Positions 34,154-42,203 of a stretch of DNA of 64,000 nucleotides are shown in pieces. A model generated the notes under the pieces. That model was not told the origin of the DNA. It saw only the letters and a list, made by a program, of their open reading frames with translations, and made no database searches. Origin of the DNA: Candidatus Metaruminococcus caecorum (lineage in GTDB: Bacteria > Bacillota > Clostridia > Oscillospirales > Ruminococcaceae). The translations under genes and the position numbers were made by a program. The stretch covers positions 1 to 64,000 of the forward strand of contig CAJFTY010000018.1 in assembly GCA_904420045.1 (NCBI GenBank). The letters run 5' to 3'. Positions within the stretch are counted from its first letter, which is position 1. Each line of letters begins with the position of its first letter.

Positions 34154-36265
34154 TTGGAGGAACAAAGGCCGTCCCATGCGCGGTTCGAACGGGCACATGG
34201 ACGCTGGCAGTCGGTTGCCGATCACCTCAACGGCGTTGCGAAGCTGGCGGCGGAGCGCTGTGACGGAAAAACTCCCGTTCTGGCCCGGCTGGCGGGACTT
34301 CTCCACGATGTGGGAAAATGGAGCCAACCTTTTCAGCAATATCTGCACCGAGCGGCCGAAGATCCGGATTCCGTGCACAGGGGAGAGGTGGATCACTCTA
34401 CGGCCGGAGGCGTTCTGGCAGATGGGATGACTCATGGGACGATGGTATCCCAGTTGCTCCAAACGGTAATCTACTCCCATCATGGCGTGCAGGACTGTCT
34501 TTCTCCCCAGGGGGAGTCGTTGTTTGAAAAGCGGCTGAGCGTCTCCAAACGGAGTGAGATTCAGTTTGAGGAAGTCGAAAAACGGTCGAGGGATTTCTAT
34601 GATTCCAACGAATTAGCCGCACAATTTCAAACAGCGCAAAAACAACTGTCTGAGGTGTTAAAAGAAATATGCGTCCTTGGGAGCCGAGAGCAGGGACGGT
34701 ATGGAAGCAGGGATTATTATCTGGGGGCGTATGCCCGCGTGCTGTTGTCTTTGGTTGTGGACGGGGACCGCACGGACGCCGCCTGTTTTGACCAGAATAT
34801 TCCACTGCCGGAGGAGGAATCGGATCCACGACGGCAGGAACGCTGGCGCACCTATATCCAGCGGTTGGAGGAACGGCTAACGTCTTTTGATCAGACGACC
34901 GAGATCGGCCGGCAAAGGGCGGAGATATCCCGATTGTGCCAGCAGGCGGCGAATCGAGACAGCCGATTGTTCCGGTTGAACGTCCCCACTGGAGGCGGAA
35001 AGACTTTGAGCAGCCTGTGCCACAGTGTGCTGATTTTTGACGAGGTGCAATCGCTTCCAATCCGTTTGGTGCATCTGTTTAACCTGGCGGTCAACTTTTT
35101 GACCGAGTTTTGCGGCGCCACGGTGGTGCTCTGCTCCGCCACCCAGCCTCTGCTGGATCGGGTGGAAGAAAACCGCCTGCTCCCGCCAGAGGATATGATC
35201 CCGGCGGATGTTCAGCGCGCTGCGGTTTTTCAGCGTACGGTCCTGATCGACCGGGCGCAGGACGCGGTTTCTGCCGAGGATCTGGCGGACTTTGTGTGGG
35301 AGCAGTTTGTGGTCAAACAGCAGGTGCTGGTAATCGTCAACACCAAGGCCTGTGCCCGCAGGGTGTATCAAGGCCTGAAAGAGCGGGCAGAGGAGACCTG
35401 CCTACTGGCTCACCTGAGCACCAATATGTGCATGGCCCATCGGGAACAGACGCTGCAGTCCATTGCAGATGAGCTCAACAACAAGCGACCGGTCATCTTA
35501 ATCAGTACGCCGCTGGTCGAGGCGGGAGTGGACATTTCCTTCCGGTGCGTGGTGCGTTCCCTGGCGGGGTTGGACAGCATTGTGCAGGCGGCGGGGCGCT
35601 GCAACCGACACGGCGAGGACGAATTGGGCGAAGTGCATATCGTAAAGCTTCTGCGGGAATCCGAAAACGTTTCCAGCCTGCCGGATGTGGTCAAAGCCCA
35701 GGAAGCCATGGAGATCCTGCTGGCAGCCGCCCGGAGGGACGGTGTACAGGCCGGGGAGTTTTTGTCCTCCCCCCAGGCCATCCAGCAGTATTACCAGACG
35801 TATTTTTACCGCCGTGCAGGTGAAATGGGATATTTAGTGTCTGTGGACGGCGAACAGACAACATTGACCGATCTTTTGTCTCAAAACAGGACGGGAACCG
35901 CCCAGTACCGGCGGACAAAGGGCCGTGAGTGTCGGCAGAAGATGAAACAAGCGTTTCGCACGGCGGGGGATCGGTTTGAGGTGATTCCGGAGGACGGGGG
36001 CTTTGATGTAATCGTGGAATACGGAGGCGAGCCCCTGATCCTGCTGAAAAATTTGGAGAATGAGACGGATCCCAAGGAGAAAAAACGTGTTCTCAAACAG
36101 CTCCAGCGGTATACGGTGAGCATTTCGGAAGGAATGCTCAAAACGCTGGGCGGTGCGGTTCACCCCATGTGCCAGGGGATGGTGTTCCTGCTGGAAAAAC
36201 GATACTACTGCGAGGAAACCGGCGTGGTGACCCAGCCCGCAGCCATGGAGCTCTTGGGATTTTAA
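34154..36265 (+). CDS. cas3: Cas3 nuclease-helicase (type I-C) with a large internal deletion
   Basis: A 703-residue Cas3. The HD nuclease domain looks intact: VADHLNGVAKLA, GLLHDVGKWS, VDHSTAGG and VIYSHHG. Walker A TGGGKT (residues 279-284) is followed after only 11 residues by the DEVQ box (residues 296-299). In intact I-C Cas3 more than a hundred residues, including helicase motifs Ia-Ic, lie between them. Motifs III (CSATQP), V (STPLVEAGVDISF) and VI (QAAGRCNRHGE) remain. The reading frame is preserved. The start is TTG behind GGGAGG. The protein may still fold in parts but is unlikely to translocate along DNA (inference). Confidence 0.93.
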   Translation: MEEQRPSHARFERAHGRWQSVADHLNGVAKLAAERCDGKTPVLARLAGLLHDVGKWSQPFQQYLHRAAEDPDSVHRGEVDHSTAGGVLADGMTHGTMVSQLLQTVIYSHHGVQDCLSPQGESLFEKRLSVSKRSEIQFEEVEKRSRDFYDSNELAAQFQTAQKQLSEVLKEICVLGSREQGRYGSRDYYLGAYARVLLSLVVDGDRTDAACFDQNIPLPEEESDPRRQERWRTYIQRLEERLTSFDQTTEIGRQRAEISRLCQQAANRDSRLFRLNVPTGGGKTLSSLCHSVLIFDEVQSLPIRLVHLFNLAVNFLTEFCGATVVLCSATQPLLDRVEENRLLPPEDMIPADVQRAAVFQRTVLIDRAQDAVSAEDLADFVWEQFVVKQQVLVIVNTKACARRVYQGLKERAEETCLLAHLSTNMCMAHREQTLQSIADELNNKRPVILISTPLVEAGVDISFRCVVRSLAGLDSIVQAAGRCNRHGEDELGEVHIVKLLRESENVSSLPDVVKAQEAMEILLAAARRDGVQAGEFLSSPQAIQQYYQTYFYRRAGEMGYLVSVDGEQTTLTDLLSQNRTGTAQYRRTKGRECRQKMKQAFRTAGDRFEVIPEDGGFDVIVEYGGEPLILLKNLENETDPKEKKRVLKQLQRYTVSISEGMLKTLGGAVHPMCQGMVFLLEKRYYCEETGVVTQPAAMELLGF

Positions 36266-36338
36266 AGCATAAAGAGGCATTGGTGCTCTTCACAGGTTCA
36301 AGGAATCTGGAAAACATTCATCTAGGAGGGAAAATACG

Positions 36339-37076
36339 TTGCAGTACAGAAACACGGTGGAATTTGAAGTCAGCGGGGACTACGCGCTGTTCTCCGACCC
36401 GGTGACCCGGGTGGGAGGGGAAAAGTGCAGTTACCACATTCCCACGTACGAGGCCCTCAAGGGGATTTTGCACAGCGTTTACTGGAAACCCACGCTGATT
36501 TGGATCATTGACGCGGTGCGGGTGATGAACCCCATTCAGACCGAAACCAAGGGAATCCGGCCCACAAGCTATTTTGGCGGAAACGATCTGGCCTACTACA
36601 CTTATTTAAAGGATGTGCGGTACCAGGTGCGGGCGCACTTTGAATGGAATCTTCTGCGGGAAGAACTGGCGGGCGACCGGAATGAACACAAGCATCACAA
36701 CATCGCCCGGCGGATGATCCAGCGGGGCGGACGGCGGGATGTTTTTTTGGGCGTGCGGGAGTGCCAGGGCTATGTGCGGCCCTGTGTGTTCGGCGAAGGT
36801 GCCGGCGCCTACGACGATAACATGCCGGGCCCGGTGGACTACGGATTTCAGTACCACGGAATCACCTATGCGGACGAGGCCGTGCTCGACGAAGATCAGG
36901 GAAACATGACTGTGCGGTTTTGGCGCCCGGTGATGCAGCCCCGGGGGATCATCGAATTTCTGCGCCCGGAGGAATGCACCTATAAACGCGTGATCCGTCC
37001 GATGGAGATCAAGCAATTTCACGACCACAATTTCAGCGGCCTGGAGGAATTTACACAAAAGGAGGTGGAAGCGTGA
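36339..37076 (+). CDS. cas5c: Cas5c (Cas5d), pre-crRNA endoribonuclease of type I-C
   Basis: A 245-residue RAMP protein. In type I-C this Cas5 replaces Cas6: it cuts the repeat and then caps the 5' end of the crRNA in Cascade. The residues known to be catalytic in Bacillus Cas5d have counterparts here, Tyr48 in HSVYWKP and Lys118/His119 in NEHKHHN. A glycine-rich loop is near GEGAGAYDDNMPGP. The start is TTG 36339 behind AGGAGGG. The end overlaps cas8c by GTGA. Nothing suggests damage. Confidence 0.95.
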   Translation: MQYRNTVEFEVSGDYALFSDPVTRVGGEKCSYHIPTYEALKGILHSVYWKPTLIWIIDAVRVMNPIQTETKGIRPTSYFGGNDLAYYTYLKDVRYQVRAHFEWNLLREELAGDRNEHKHHNIARRMIQRGGRRDVFLGVRECQGYVRPCVFGEGAGAYDDNMPGPVDYGFQYHGITYADEAVLDEDQGNMTVRFWRPVMQPRGIIEFLRPEECTYKRVIRPMEIKQFHDHNFSGLEEFTQKEVEA

Positions 37077-39079
37077 ACTGGATCGAAGAACTTCGGGACG
37101 TGTATCAGAAAAACGAAGCACTTGCCGGCCAAATGACCAAACGGATCGTCCGGGGCAAAAAGGGGGAGGAGATTTCCCTTCCATTGGTGTTGCTGCCGGC
37201 GTTTCACACCACGGCGGCGGCTCAGATCACCGTCACCGTCGACGGGGAGGGAAACTTTTTGGACGCCCAGGAGGTGGACGACCGGAACAAGCTGACGCTG
37301 ATTCCGATGACTGAACAATCCGCCAGCCGGACCAGCAAACCGGTGCCCCATCCGCTGTGTGACACGCTGCCCTATCTGGCAGGGGATTACATACGGTTTT
37401 GCCGCCTAGAAAAAAGCGGCAAGCAAAAGAATTATACTCAGCAGCATCAGGACTATCTGGAGGCGCTCAAAGACTGGCGGGATTCCGAGGACTGCCACCC
37501 AAAGGTGGACGCGGTGTACCGCTATCTGAGCAGGGAATGCCTGATGAGCGATTTGATTCGGGCGGGGATTTTAACGCTGGGGGAGGACGGCCTGCTCATG
37601 CAGGATGCAAAGCTCCAGGGGCTCCCGCAGGAAAAGGCGTTTGTCCGCTTTAAGATCCTGTCGGGGAGCGCCTTGCCGCCCCAGGGAGACGTAAACCAGG
37701 ACGCCGCCTATTACCCTGAGTGCTGGCTGGACCGGAGCTTGCAGCAAAGCTATATCCGTTACTACCGGCGGCGGTTGGAACAAGAAGAACAGGGCATGTC
37801 CTACTTAACGGGGGAGTGGGGGCCGCTGGCGGCCTGCCATCCCGGAAAGATCCGAAACGAGGGGGATATGGCAAAGCTCATGTCCGGTAACGATGCCCAC
37901 GGGTTCACGTTCCGTGGGCGGTTTGCAAACTATGGACAGGCTGTCTCCATCGGGTACGAGGATTCCCAGGAGGTATACAGTGCGCTGAAGTGGCTGATCC
38001 GCAAACAGGGCTACCACTGGGGCGATTTCTGCATGGTGGCCTGGGAATCCAATCTGCATCCGCTGCCCGATCCCCGGGCGGACACCGATGCGGTCTGCGG
38101 CGCGATAGAGCTTGAGGATTGGCCGGAGGAAAACAACCCGACGGAATACTGGGGTACCGACGAGATGGGGGCGCAGCGTTTAAACAGGGCGATGCAGGGC
38201 TATGGACGGCGGTTTGGGAATACCTCCCGCACGGTGGTGCTGGCCTTTGACTCGGCTACCAAAGGGCGACTTTCCATGACCGAGCAGAAGGTTTTATCGT
38301 CCAGCCGGTATCTGGACAACATCCAGTACTGGCACGAAAGCTGCCAGTGGCTTCACTACAAATACAGGGACAAAAAACGGATCACCTATCGGGGCATGGT
38401 GGGGATCGACGAACTGATCCGGGCGGTGTACGGCTGTGAGAAGGGGAGCAAGCACTACAACGTCCTGCTCCGGACGCTGCTGCCCTGCATCACCGACCGG
38501 CGGCCTATCCCGGTGAACGTGGTGAACACAGCGGTGTATAAAGCGTCCTCCCCGGTTTCTTACAGCGATCCGCGGGAGTGGGAACAAGTCCTTTTGATTG
38601 CCTGTTCCCTAGTAAAAAAGTGGAGATTGGAACGAGATCAGGAGGTATGGAACTTGACGGAAAACATAAAAAAAGAAAGTGAAGAACTTGTAAAACAACG
38701 GGACTACCTGTACGGACGGCTGCTGGCCGTGGCGGACCGGATCGAATACCGTACACAGAAGGATTCCAAGCGGATGACCAACGCCATGCGGTATATGAAT
38801 GCGTTTTCCCAGCGGCCTTATCAGACCTGGAAGATCATCGAGGAAAAAATTCAGCCCTATTTGCAGCAGTTGGGAACAGGAGAACGGATTGTATATTCCA
38901 AGCTGCTGGACGAGATTCAAAACAGCTTTGACCCCAAGGAATTCCAGAGCAACAAACGGCTAGAAGGATTGTATCTGCTGGGATATCATAAGCAATCCTA
39001 TGCATTCACCCACAAAGAACAACAGAACAATAACATACAGGAGGAAGAAACCCATGACGGATTTAAAAGGAAAGATTGA
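37073..39079 (+). CDS. cas8c: Cas8c (Csd1), large subunit of type I-C Cascade
   Basis: A 668-residue large subunit that recognises the PAM and holds target DNA. The N-terminal Csd1 pattern (WIEELRDVYQKNEALAGQM) and the central HGFTFRGRFANYGQAVSIGYE and KWLIRKQGYHWGD segments are typical. The start is GTG 37073, overlapping the cas5c stop and preceded by GGAGGTGG. The C-terminal ~140 residues form the helical part that is also made separately as Cas11c from an internal start. The frame is intact over the whole length and overlaps cas7c by 26 bases. Confidence 0.94.
   Translation: MNWIEELRDVYQKNEALAGQMTKRIVRGKKGEEISLPLVLLPAFHTTAAAQITVTVDGEGNFLDAQEVDDRNKLTLIPMTEQSASRTSKPVPHPLCDTLPYLAGDYIRFCRLEKSGKQKNYTQQHQDYLEALKDWRDSEDCHPKVDAVYRYLSRECLMSDLIRAGILTLGEDGLLMQDAKLQGLPQEKAFVRFKILSGSALPPQGDVNQDAAYYPECWLDRSLQQSYIRYYRRRLEQEEQGMSYLTGEWGPLAACHPGKIRNEGDMAKLMSGNDAHGFTFRGRFANYGQAVSIGYEDSQEVYSALKWLIRKQGYHWGDFCMVAWESNLHPLPDPRADTDAVCGAIELEDWPEENNPTEYWGTDEMGAQRLNRAMQGYGRRFGNTSRTVVLAFDSATKGRLSMTEQKVLSSSRYLDNIQYWHESCQWLHYKYRDKKRITYRGMVGIDELIRAVYGCEKGSKHYNVLLRTLLPCITDRRPIPVNVVNTAVYKASSPVSYSDPREWEQVLLIACSLVKKWRLERDQEVWNLTENIKKESEELVKQRDYLYGRLLAVADRIEYRTQKDSKRMTNAMRYMNAFSQRPYQTWKIIEEKIQPYLQQLGTGERIVYSKLLDEIQNSFDPKEFQSNKRLEGLYLLGYHKQSYAFTHKEQQNNNIQEEETHDGFKRKD
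38654..39079 (+). CDS. cas11c: Cas11c small subunit from an internal start within cas8c
   Basis: Type I-C complexes are known to contain Cas11c, translated independently from inside cas8c. Here an internal AGGAGG (38640-38645) lies exactly eight bases before an in-frame TTG at 38654, giving a 141-residue helical protein (starting LTENIKKESEELVKQRDYLY) identical to the Cas8c C-terminus. No ATG with comparable spacing exists in frame nearby. The ribosome binding site is as strong as those of the separate genes of the operon. Expression is inferred. Confidence 0.75.
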   Translation: MTENIKKESEELVKQRDYLYGRLLAVADRIEYRTQKDSKRMTNAMRYMNAFSQRPYQTWKIIEEKIQPYLQQLGTGERIVYSKLLDEIQNSFDPKEFQSNKRLEGLYLLGYHKQSYAFTHKEQQNNNIQEEETHDGFKRKD

Positions 39080-39911
39080 TTTTGTCGCCCTTGTGTCGGT
39101 GAAAAACGCCAACGCCAACGGAGATCCGTTAAACGGCAACCGCCCCCGGGAGAATTACGACGGACACGGGGAGATCTCCGACGTGTGCATCAAGCGGAAG
39201 ATCCGCAACCGGTTCCAGGACCTGGGGCAGCGGGTGTTCGTCCAGTCGGACGACCGGGCAGACGACGGGCTTACCAGCTTAAAAGACCGGGCGGACAGCT
39301 GCAAGGAACTAAAAGCCGAGCTGGACAAAAAGAAAAACGCCGACCAGGGGCTGTGTGCTCAGATTGCCTGCCGGGAGTGGATCGACGTGCGGTCGTTTGG
39401 GCAGGTGTTCGCCTTTAAGGGAGTGGAGGCCTCCATCGGGGTGCGGGGGCCGGTTTCCATCCACCAGGCGGTGAGCGTTTCCCCGGTGGATATCATCAGC
39501 ATGCAGATCACCAAAAGCGTCAACAGCGAAGCGGGCGCGGGGGGAAAAGCTTCGGACACCATGGGCACTAAGCACAGGGTGGAATTCGGGCTGTATGTAA
39601 TCAAGGGAAGCGTCAACGTCCAGTTGGCGGAAAAGACCGGCTTTTCCCAGGCGGACGCGGAACTGCTCAAGAAGGCACTTCTCACTCTGTTTGAAAACGA
39701 CGCTTCCTCCGACCGGCCGGAGGGAAGCATGGAGGTCTGCCGGCTGTACTGGTGGCAGCACGGGGAAAAAACGCCCGCCGTGTCCACTGCAAAGGTGCAC
39801 CGCAGTGTGAAAATCACCCCGCTGACCGAGCGGCCCATGTGCTTTGAGGACTATAAGGTCGAGCTTCTCCCCTTGGACTGCGTCCAGCCGGAGGTCTACG
39901 ACCTTGTATGA
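39054..39911 (+). CDS. cas7c: Cas7c (Csd2), backbone subunit of type I-C Cascade
   Basis: A 285-residue RAMP protein that forms the Cascade backbone along the crRNA. Family features are the VALVSVKNANANGDPLNGNRPR start, GEISDVCIKRKIRNR, DVRSFGQVFAFKG and GVRGPVSIHQAVSVSPVDI. I start at ATG 39054 with AGGAGGAAG upstream; the frame is open further back inside cas8c. The stop overlaps the remnant of cas4 by eight bases, as it would in an intact cas7-cas4 junction. No damage is visible. Confidence 0.95.
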   Translation: MTDLKGKIDFVALVSVKNANANGDPLNGNRPRENYDGHGEISDVCIKRKIRNRFQDLGQRVFVQSDDRADDGLTSLKDRADSCKELKAELDKKKNADQGLCAQIACREWIDVRSFGQVFAFKGVEASIGVRGPVSIHQAVSVSPVDIISMQITKSVNSEAGAGGKASDTMGTKHRVEFGLYVIKGSVNVQLAEKTGFSQADAELLKKALLTLFENDASSDRPEGSMEVCRLYWWQHGEKTPAVSTAKVHRSVKITPLTERPMCFEDYKVELLPLDCVQPEVYDLV

Positions 39912-39960
39912 CGAAGACGGCTTTTTGCAGTTGTCCGGTATCCAGCACTTTGCCTTCTGC
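39904..39960 (+). pseudogene. cas4: cas4 remnant (first ~19 codons only)
   Basis: From the TTG overlapping the cas7c stop, the frame reads LYDEDGFLQLSGIQHFAFC. This is the conserved opening of type I-C Cas4, including the first cluster Cys, which normally continues with RRQWALI. Here it runs straight into unrelated PPGGSPCW and then into cas2. All of Cas4's RecB-like nuclease core is gone. The break lies at about 39960. Confidence 0.85.
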
Positions 39961-39977
39961 CCGCCGGGAGGCTCCCC

Positions 39978-40104
39978 ATGCTGGTTTTCATCACCTACGA
40001 CGTTAATACACAGACCTCCGCCGGCAGGGCAAGGCTTCGAAAAGTTGGTGGAGCATATCGGTGCTAATCCTGGATTTGATGGATCGGATCCTCTGATTTT
40101 TTAG
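39978..40104 (+). pseudogene. cas2: cas2 remnant with internal frameshifting deletion (cas1 absent)
   Basis: ATG 39978, still behind GGGAGG, gives MLVFITYDVNTQTSAGRARL, then RKVG: the conserved Cas2 N-terminus with its catalytic YDV. The frame then stops. In another frame, from about 40049, the sequence reads VEHIGANPGFDGSDPLIF followed by TAG, which is the normal Cas2 C-terminus. About half of Cas2 has therefore been deleted with a frame change. No trace of cas1, which should lie between cas4 and cas2, is seen. Confidence 0.85.
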
Positions 40105-40265
40105 TGCGAATGGCAAGCGGACAGAAAATCTCTGGAGTATTCGCACTCTAAAATGCAAAGAAAACGTTACAATAAACAGCCGGAATTATCTGCAAATCTC
40201 GCCTGTTTTAGAAGATTTGATAAATTTATGGCATATAGAATGTTATAAAGTTGTTTGTTTTTGCG
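40104..40265 (+). promoter_or_regulatory. CRISPR leader
   Basis: AT-rich, gene-free sequence from the cas2 end to the first repeat. It opens with GTGCGAA (40104-40110) and the complementary TTCGCAC (40140-40146), an inverted repeat typical of type I-C leaders. Confidence 0.75.
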
Positions 40266-40298
40266 GTCGCCGCTCTCAAGAGCGGCGTGGATTGAAAT
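40266..40298 (+). CRISPR. Single intact type I-C CRISPR repeat next to the leader
   Basis: A 33-base unit beginning GTCGCCGCTC and ending GTGGATTGAAAT, with a 7-bp stem (GCCGCTC/GAGCGGC) around a TTGA loop. This is the type I-C repeat architecture, with the handle ATTGAAAT. Only one unit is present in this orientation: no second repeat occurs in the 70 bases after it, where a 34-36 base spacer would have ended. Confidence 0.85.
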
Positions 40299-40366
40299 GA
40301 AATTGCCGAGCGATATGTCGTCGTGGCGTGAATAGAAAACAGCAGCATTTTTCCTCTCATTGGACG

Positions 40367-40403
40367 AAAAGGGACGAGCGGCCAATAGCCGCTCGTCCCT
40401 TTT
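40367..40403. terminator. Terminator of the ABC transporter operon
   Basis: AAAAGGGACGAGCGGC pairs perfectly with GCCGCTCGTCCCTTTT around CAATA, seven bases after the minus-strand stop codon. Confidence 0.9.
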
Positions 40404-40409
40404 AATCGG

Positions 40410-42203
40410 TTACTGGAACTGGCTCCGGTATAAACCGGCGTACACGCCGCCTTTTTGAAGCAGCTCCCCATGGGTGCCCTGTTCCACCACCTCGCCGTTC
40501 ATCACCACCAGAATCATGTCCGCGTTCTGGATGGTGGACAGCCGGTGCGCGATGACAAAGCAGGTCTTATCTTTCATCAAATCCCGCATAGCGGACTGGA
40601 TCTCCTTTTCCGTGCGGGTGTCCACGTTGGAGGTGGCTTCGTCCAAAATCAGCATGTTGGCGTCCAGCAGCATGGCTCTTGCAATGGTCAAAAGCTGTTT
40701 TTGCCCCTGGGAGATGCTCACCCCGTCCTCTCCCAGCACGGTGTCATAGCCCTGAGGGAGTCCCTGGATGAACGTGTGTACCCTGGCAGCCTTGGCAGCG
40801 GCGGAGACCTCCTCGATGGTGGCCCCCTCCTTGCCGTAGGCGAGGTTTTCAAACACCGTTCCGTGGAACAGCCAGGTGTCCTGCAGCACCATGGCGTAGG
40901 CCCGGCGCAGGCTGTCCCGTGTGAGGGTGAGCGCCGGGGAGCCGTCTACGGCGATCACGCCCTTATCCGGGTCGTAGAACCGCATCAGGAGGTTAATCAG
41001 GGTGGTTTTCCCCGCGCCGGTGGGGCCCACGATGGCCACCATGCTCCCGGGCTTGGCGTGCAGAGTCAGGTCGTGAAGGATGGTTTTGCCCGGCAGATAG
41101 CCGAAGGATACATGTTCCACCTGAACATCGCCCTGCACATCAGTGAGCGTTATTGCTCCGGGGGTGTCGGCGGGCTCGGGTTCCTCGTCGATCAGACGGA
41201 ACACCCGCTCCGCCGCTGCGCAGGCGGACTGAAGCTCGCTGATGATGTTGGCCATCTCGTTGATGGGGCCGGAAAACTTCCGGGAATACTGTACAAAGGA
41301 GGACAGATTGCCGATGGTCAGCCCGCCGAACAGGTACATCATCGCCCCGAACACGCTGATGAGCGCTAAAGACAGGTTGTTGACAAAGTTTACCGACGGG
41401 CCCACCATGCTTCCATAGTAGTCCGCGTCGTAATACGCGTCCACCGCCTGACGGTTTTTCTCGTCGAACCGTTTTACAAAGGTATCCTCCTGATGATAGG
41501 CCTTGACGGTTTTCTGGCCGGAGACCGTCTCTTCTACAAAGCCGTTTAGTTCCCCCAGCATGGCGCTGCGCCTGCGAAACAGCGGCTTAACCCGGCCGGT
41601 CATGTACTTTGTCAGAACAATGGAAATTGGAATGGTCACTGCGAACACCAGCACCAGCACAGGAGAAATCAGCACCATCATCCCCAGCGAGCCCAGCACT
41701 GTGATGGCGCTGGTGGCAATCTGCAGCAGGTCGTTGGACAACGAGGCGTTCACCGTGTCGATATCGTAGGACATCCGGCTGATGATATCCCCGGTCTGGT
41801 GGGTGTCAAAATATCCCACAGGCAGACTGGACAGCTTGTCAAATAAATCCTTTCGCATCCGGAAGATAACCTTTTGGCTCAGTTTAATCATCAGAACCGA
41901 AAGCACATACGAAAGCGCCGCCGAAGCCGCGTAAAATGCCGCCATCAGGCCGCAGTAGAAAAACACGATGTCAAACCGCACCTTGCCGGTCCCCAGCCCG
42001 ATGGCGTCGATGGCCTTACCGGACAGGTAAGGGCCCAGCAGGGCGAACAGGTTGCTGATAATGGTTAAAAACAGCGCGGCAAACACCATCCACTTGTGCC
42101 GGTACAGGTATCCCCACAGGCGGATTAGAACCTGCTTTTTAAACCGGGGCTTTTTTGCCCCTTCCTGGGGAACCTTTGGCGCGCTTTTTGACGGGTTATG
42201 CAA
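40410..42203 (-). CDS. ABC exporter half-transporter (consensus ATPase half)
   Basis: A 597-residue half-transporter of the multidrug type. Six hydrophobic helices cover about residues 25-320, then the ATPase domain: Walker A GPTGAGKTT, a diverged signature ISQGQKQ, Walker B LILDEATSNVD with the catalytic Glu, and IAHRLST with the switch His. Together with its partner it should form a heterodimer: this half supplies the working Walker A/B, and the partner supplies the LSGGQ. I prefer TTG 42203 behind GGGAGGTGA. A GTG at 42212 touches the Shine-Dalgarno. It overlaps the upstream gene by eight bases. Confidence 0.9.
   Translation of the reverse strand: MHNPSKSAPKVPQEGAKKPRFKKQVLIRLWGYLYRHKWMVFAALFLTIISNLFALLGPYLSGKAIDAIGLGTGKVRFDIVFFYCGLMAAFYAASAALSYVLSVLMIKLSQKVIFRMRKDLFDKLSSLPVGYFDTHQTGDIISRMSYDIDTVNASLSNDLLQIATSAITVLGSLGMMVLISPVLVLVFAVTIPISIVLTKYMTGRVKPLFRRRSAMLGELNGFVEETVSGQKTVKAYHQEDTFVKRFDEKNRQAVDAYYDADYYGSMVGPSVNFVNNLSLALISVFGAMMYLFGGLTIGNLSSFVQYSRKFSGPINEMANIISELQSACAAAERVFRLIDEEPEPADTPGAITLTDVQGDVQVEHVSFGYLPGKTILHDLTLHAKPGSMVAIVGPTGAGKTTLINLLMRFYDPDKGVIAVDGSPALTLTRDSLRRAYAMVLQDTWLFHGTVFENLAYGKEGATIEEVSAAAKAARVHTFIQGLPQGYDTVLGEDGVSISQGQKQLLTIARAMLLDANMLILDEATSNVDTRTEKEIQSAMRDLMKDKTCFVIAHRLSTIQNADMILVVMNGEVVEQGTHGELLQKGGVYAGLYRSQFQ

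Noticed and set aside
40310..40340. Possible second CRISPR repeat after the intact one (CGTCGTGGCGTGAATA)
   Set aside because: It resembles the repeat end at about 11 of 16 bases, but lies too close to the first repeat to leave a spacer and lacks the stem half.
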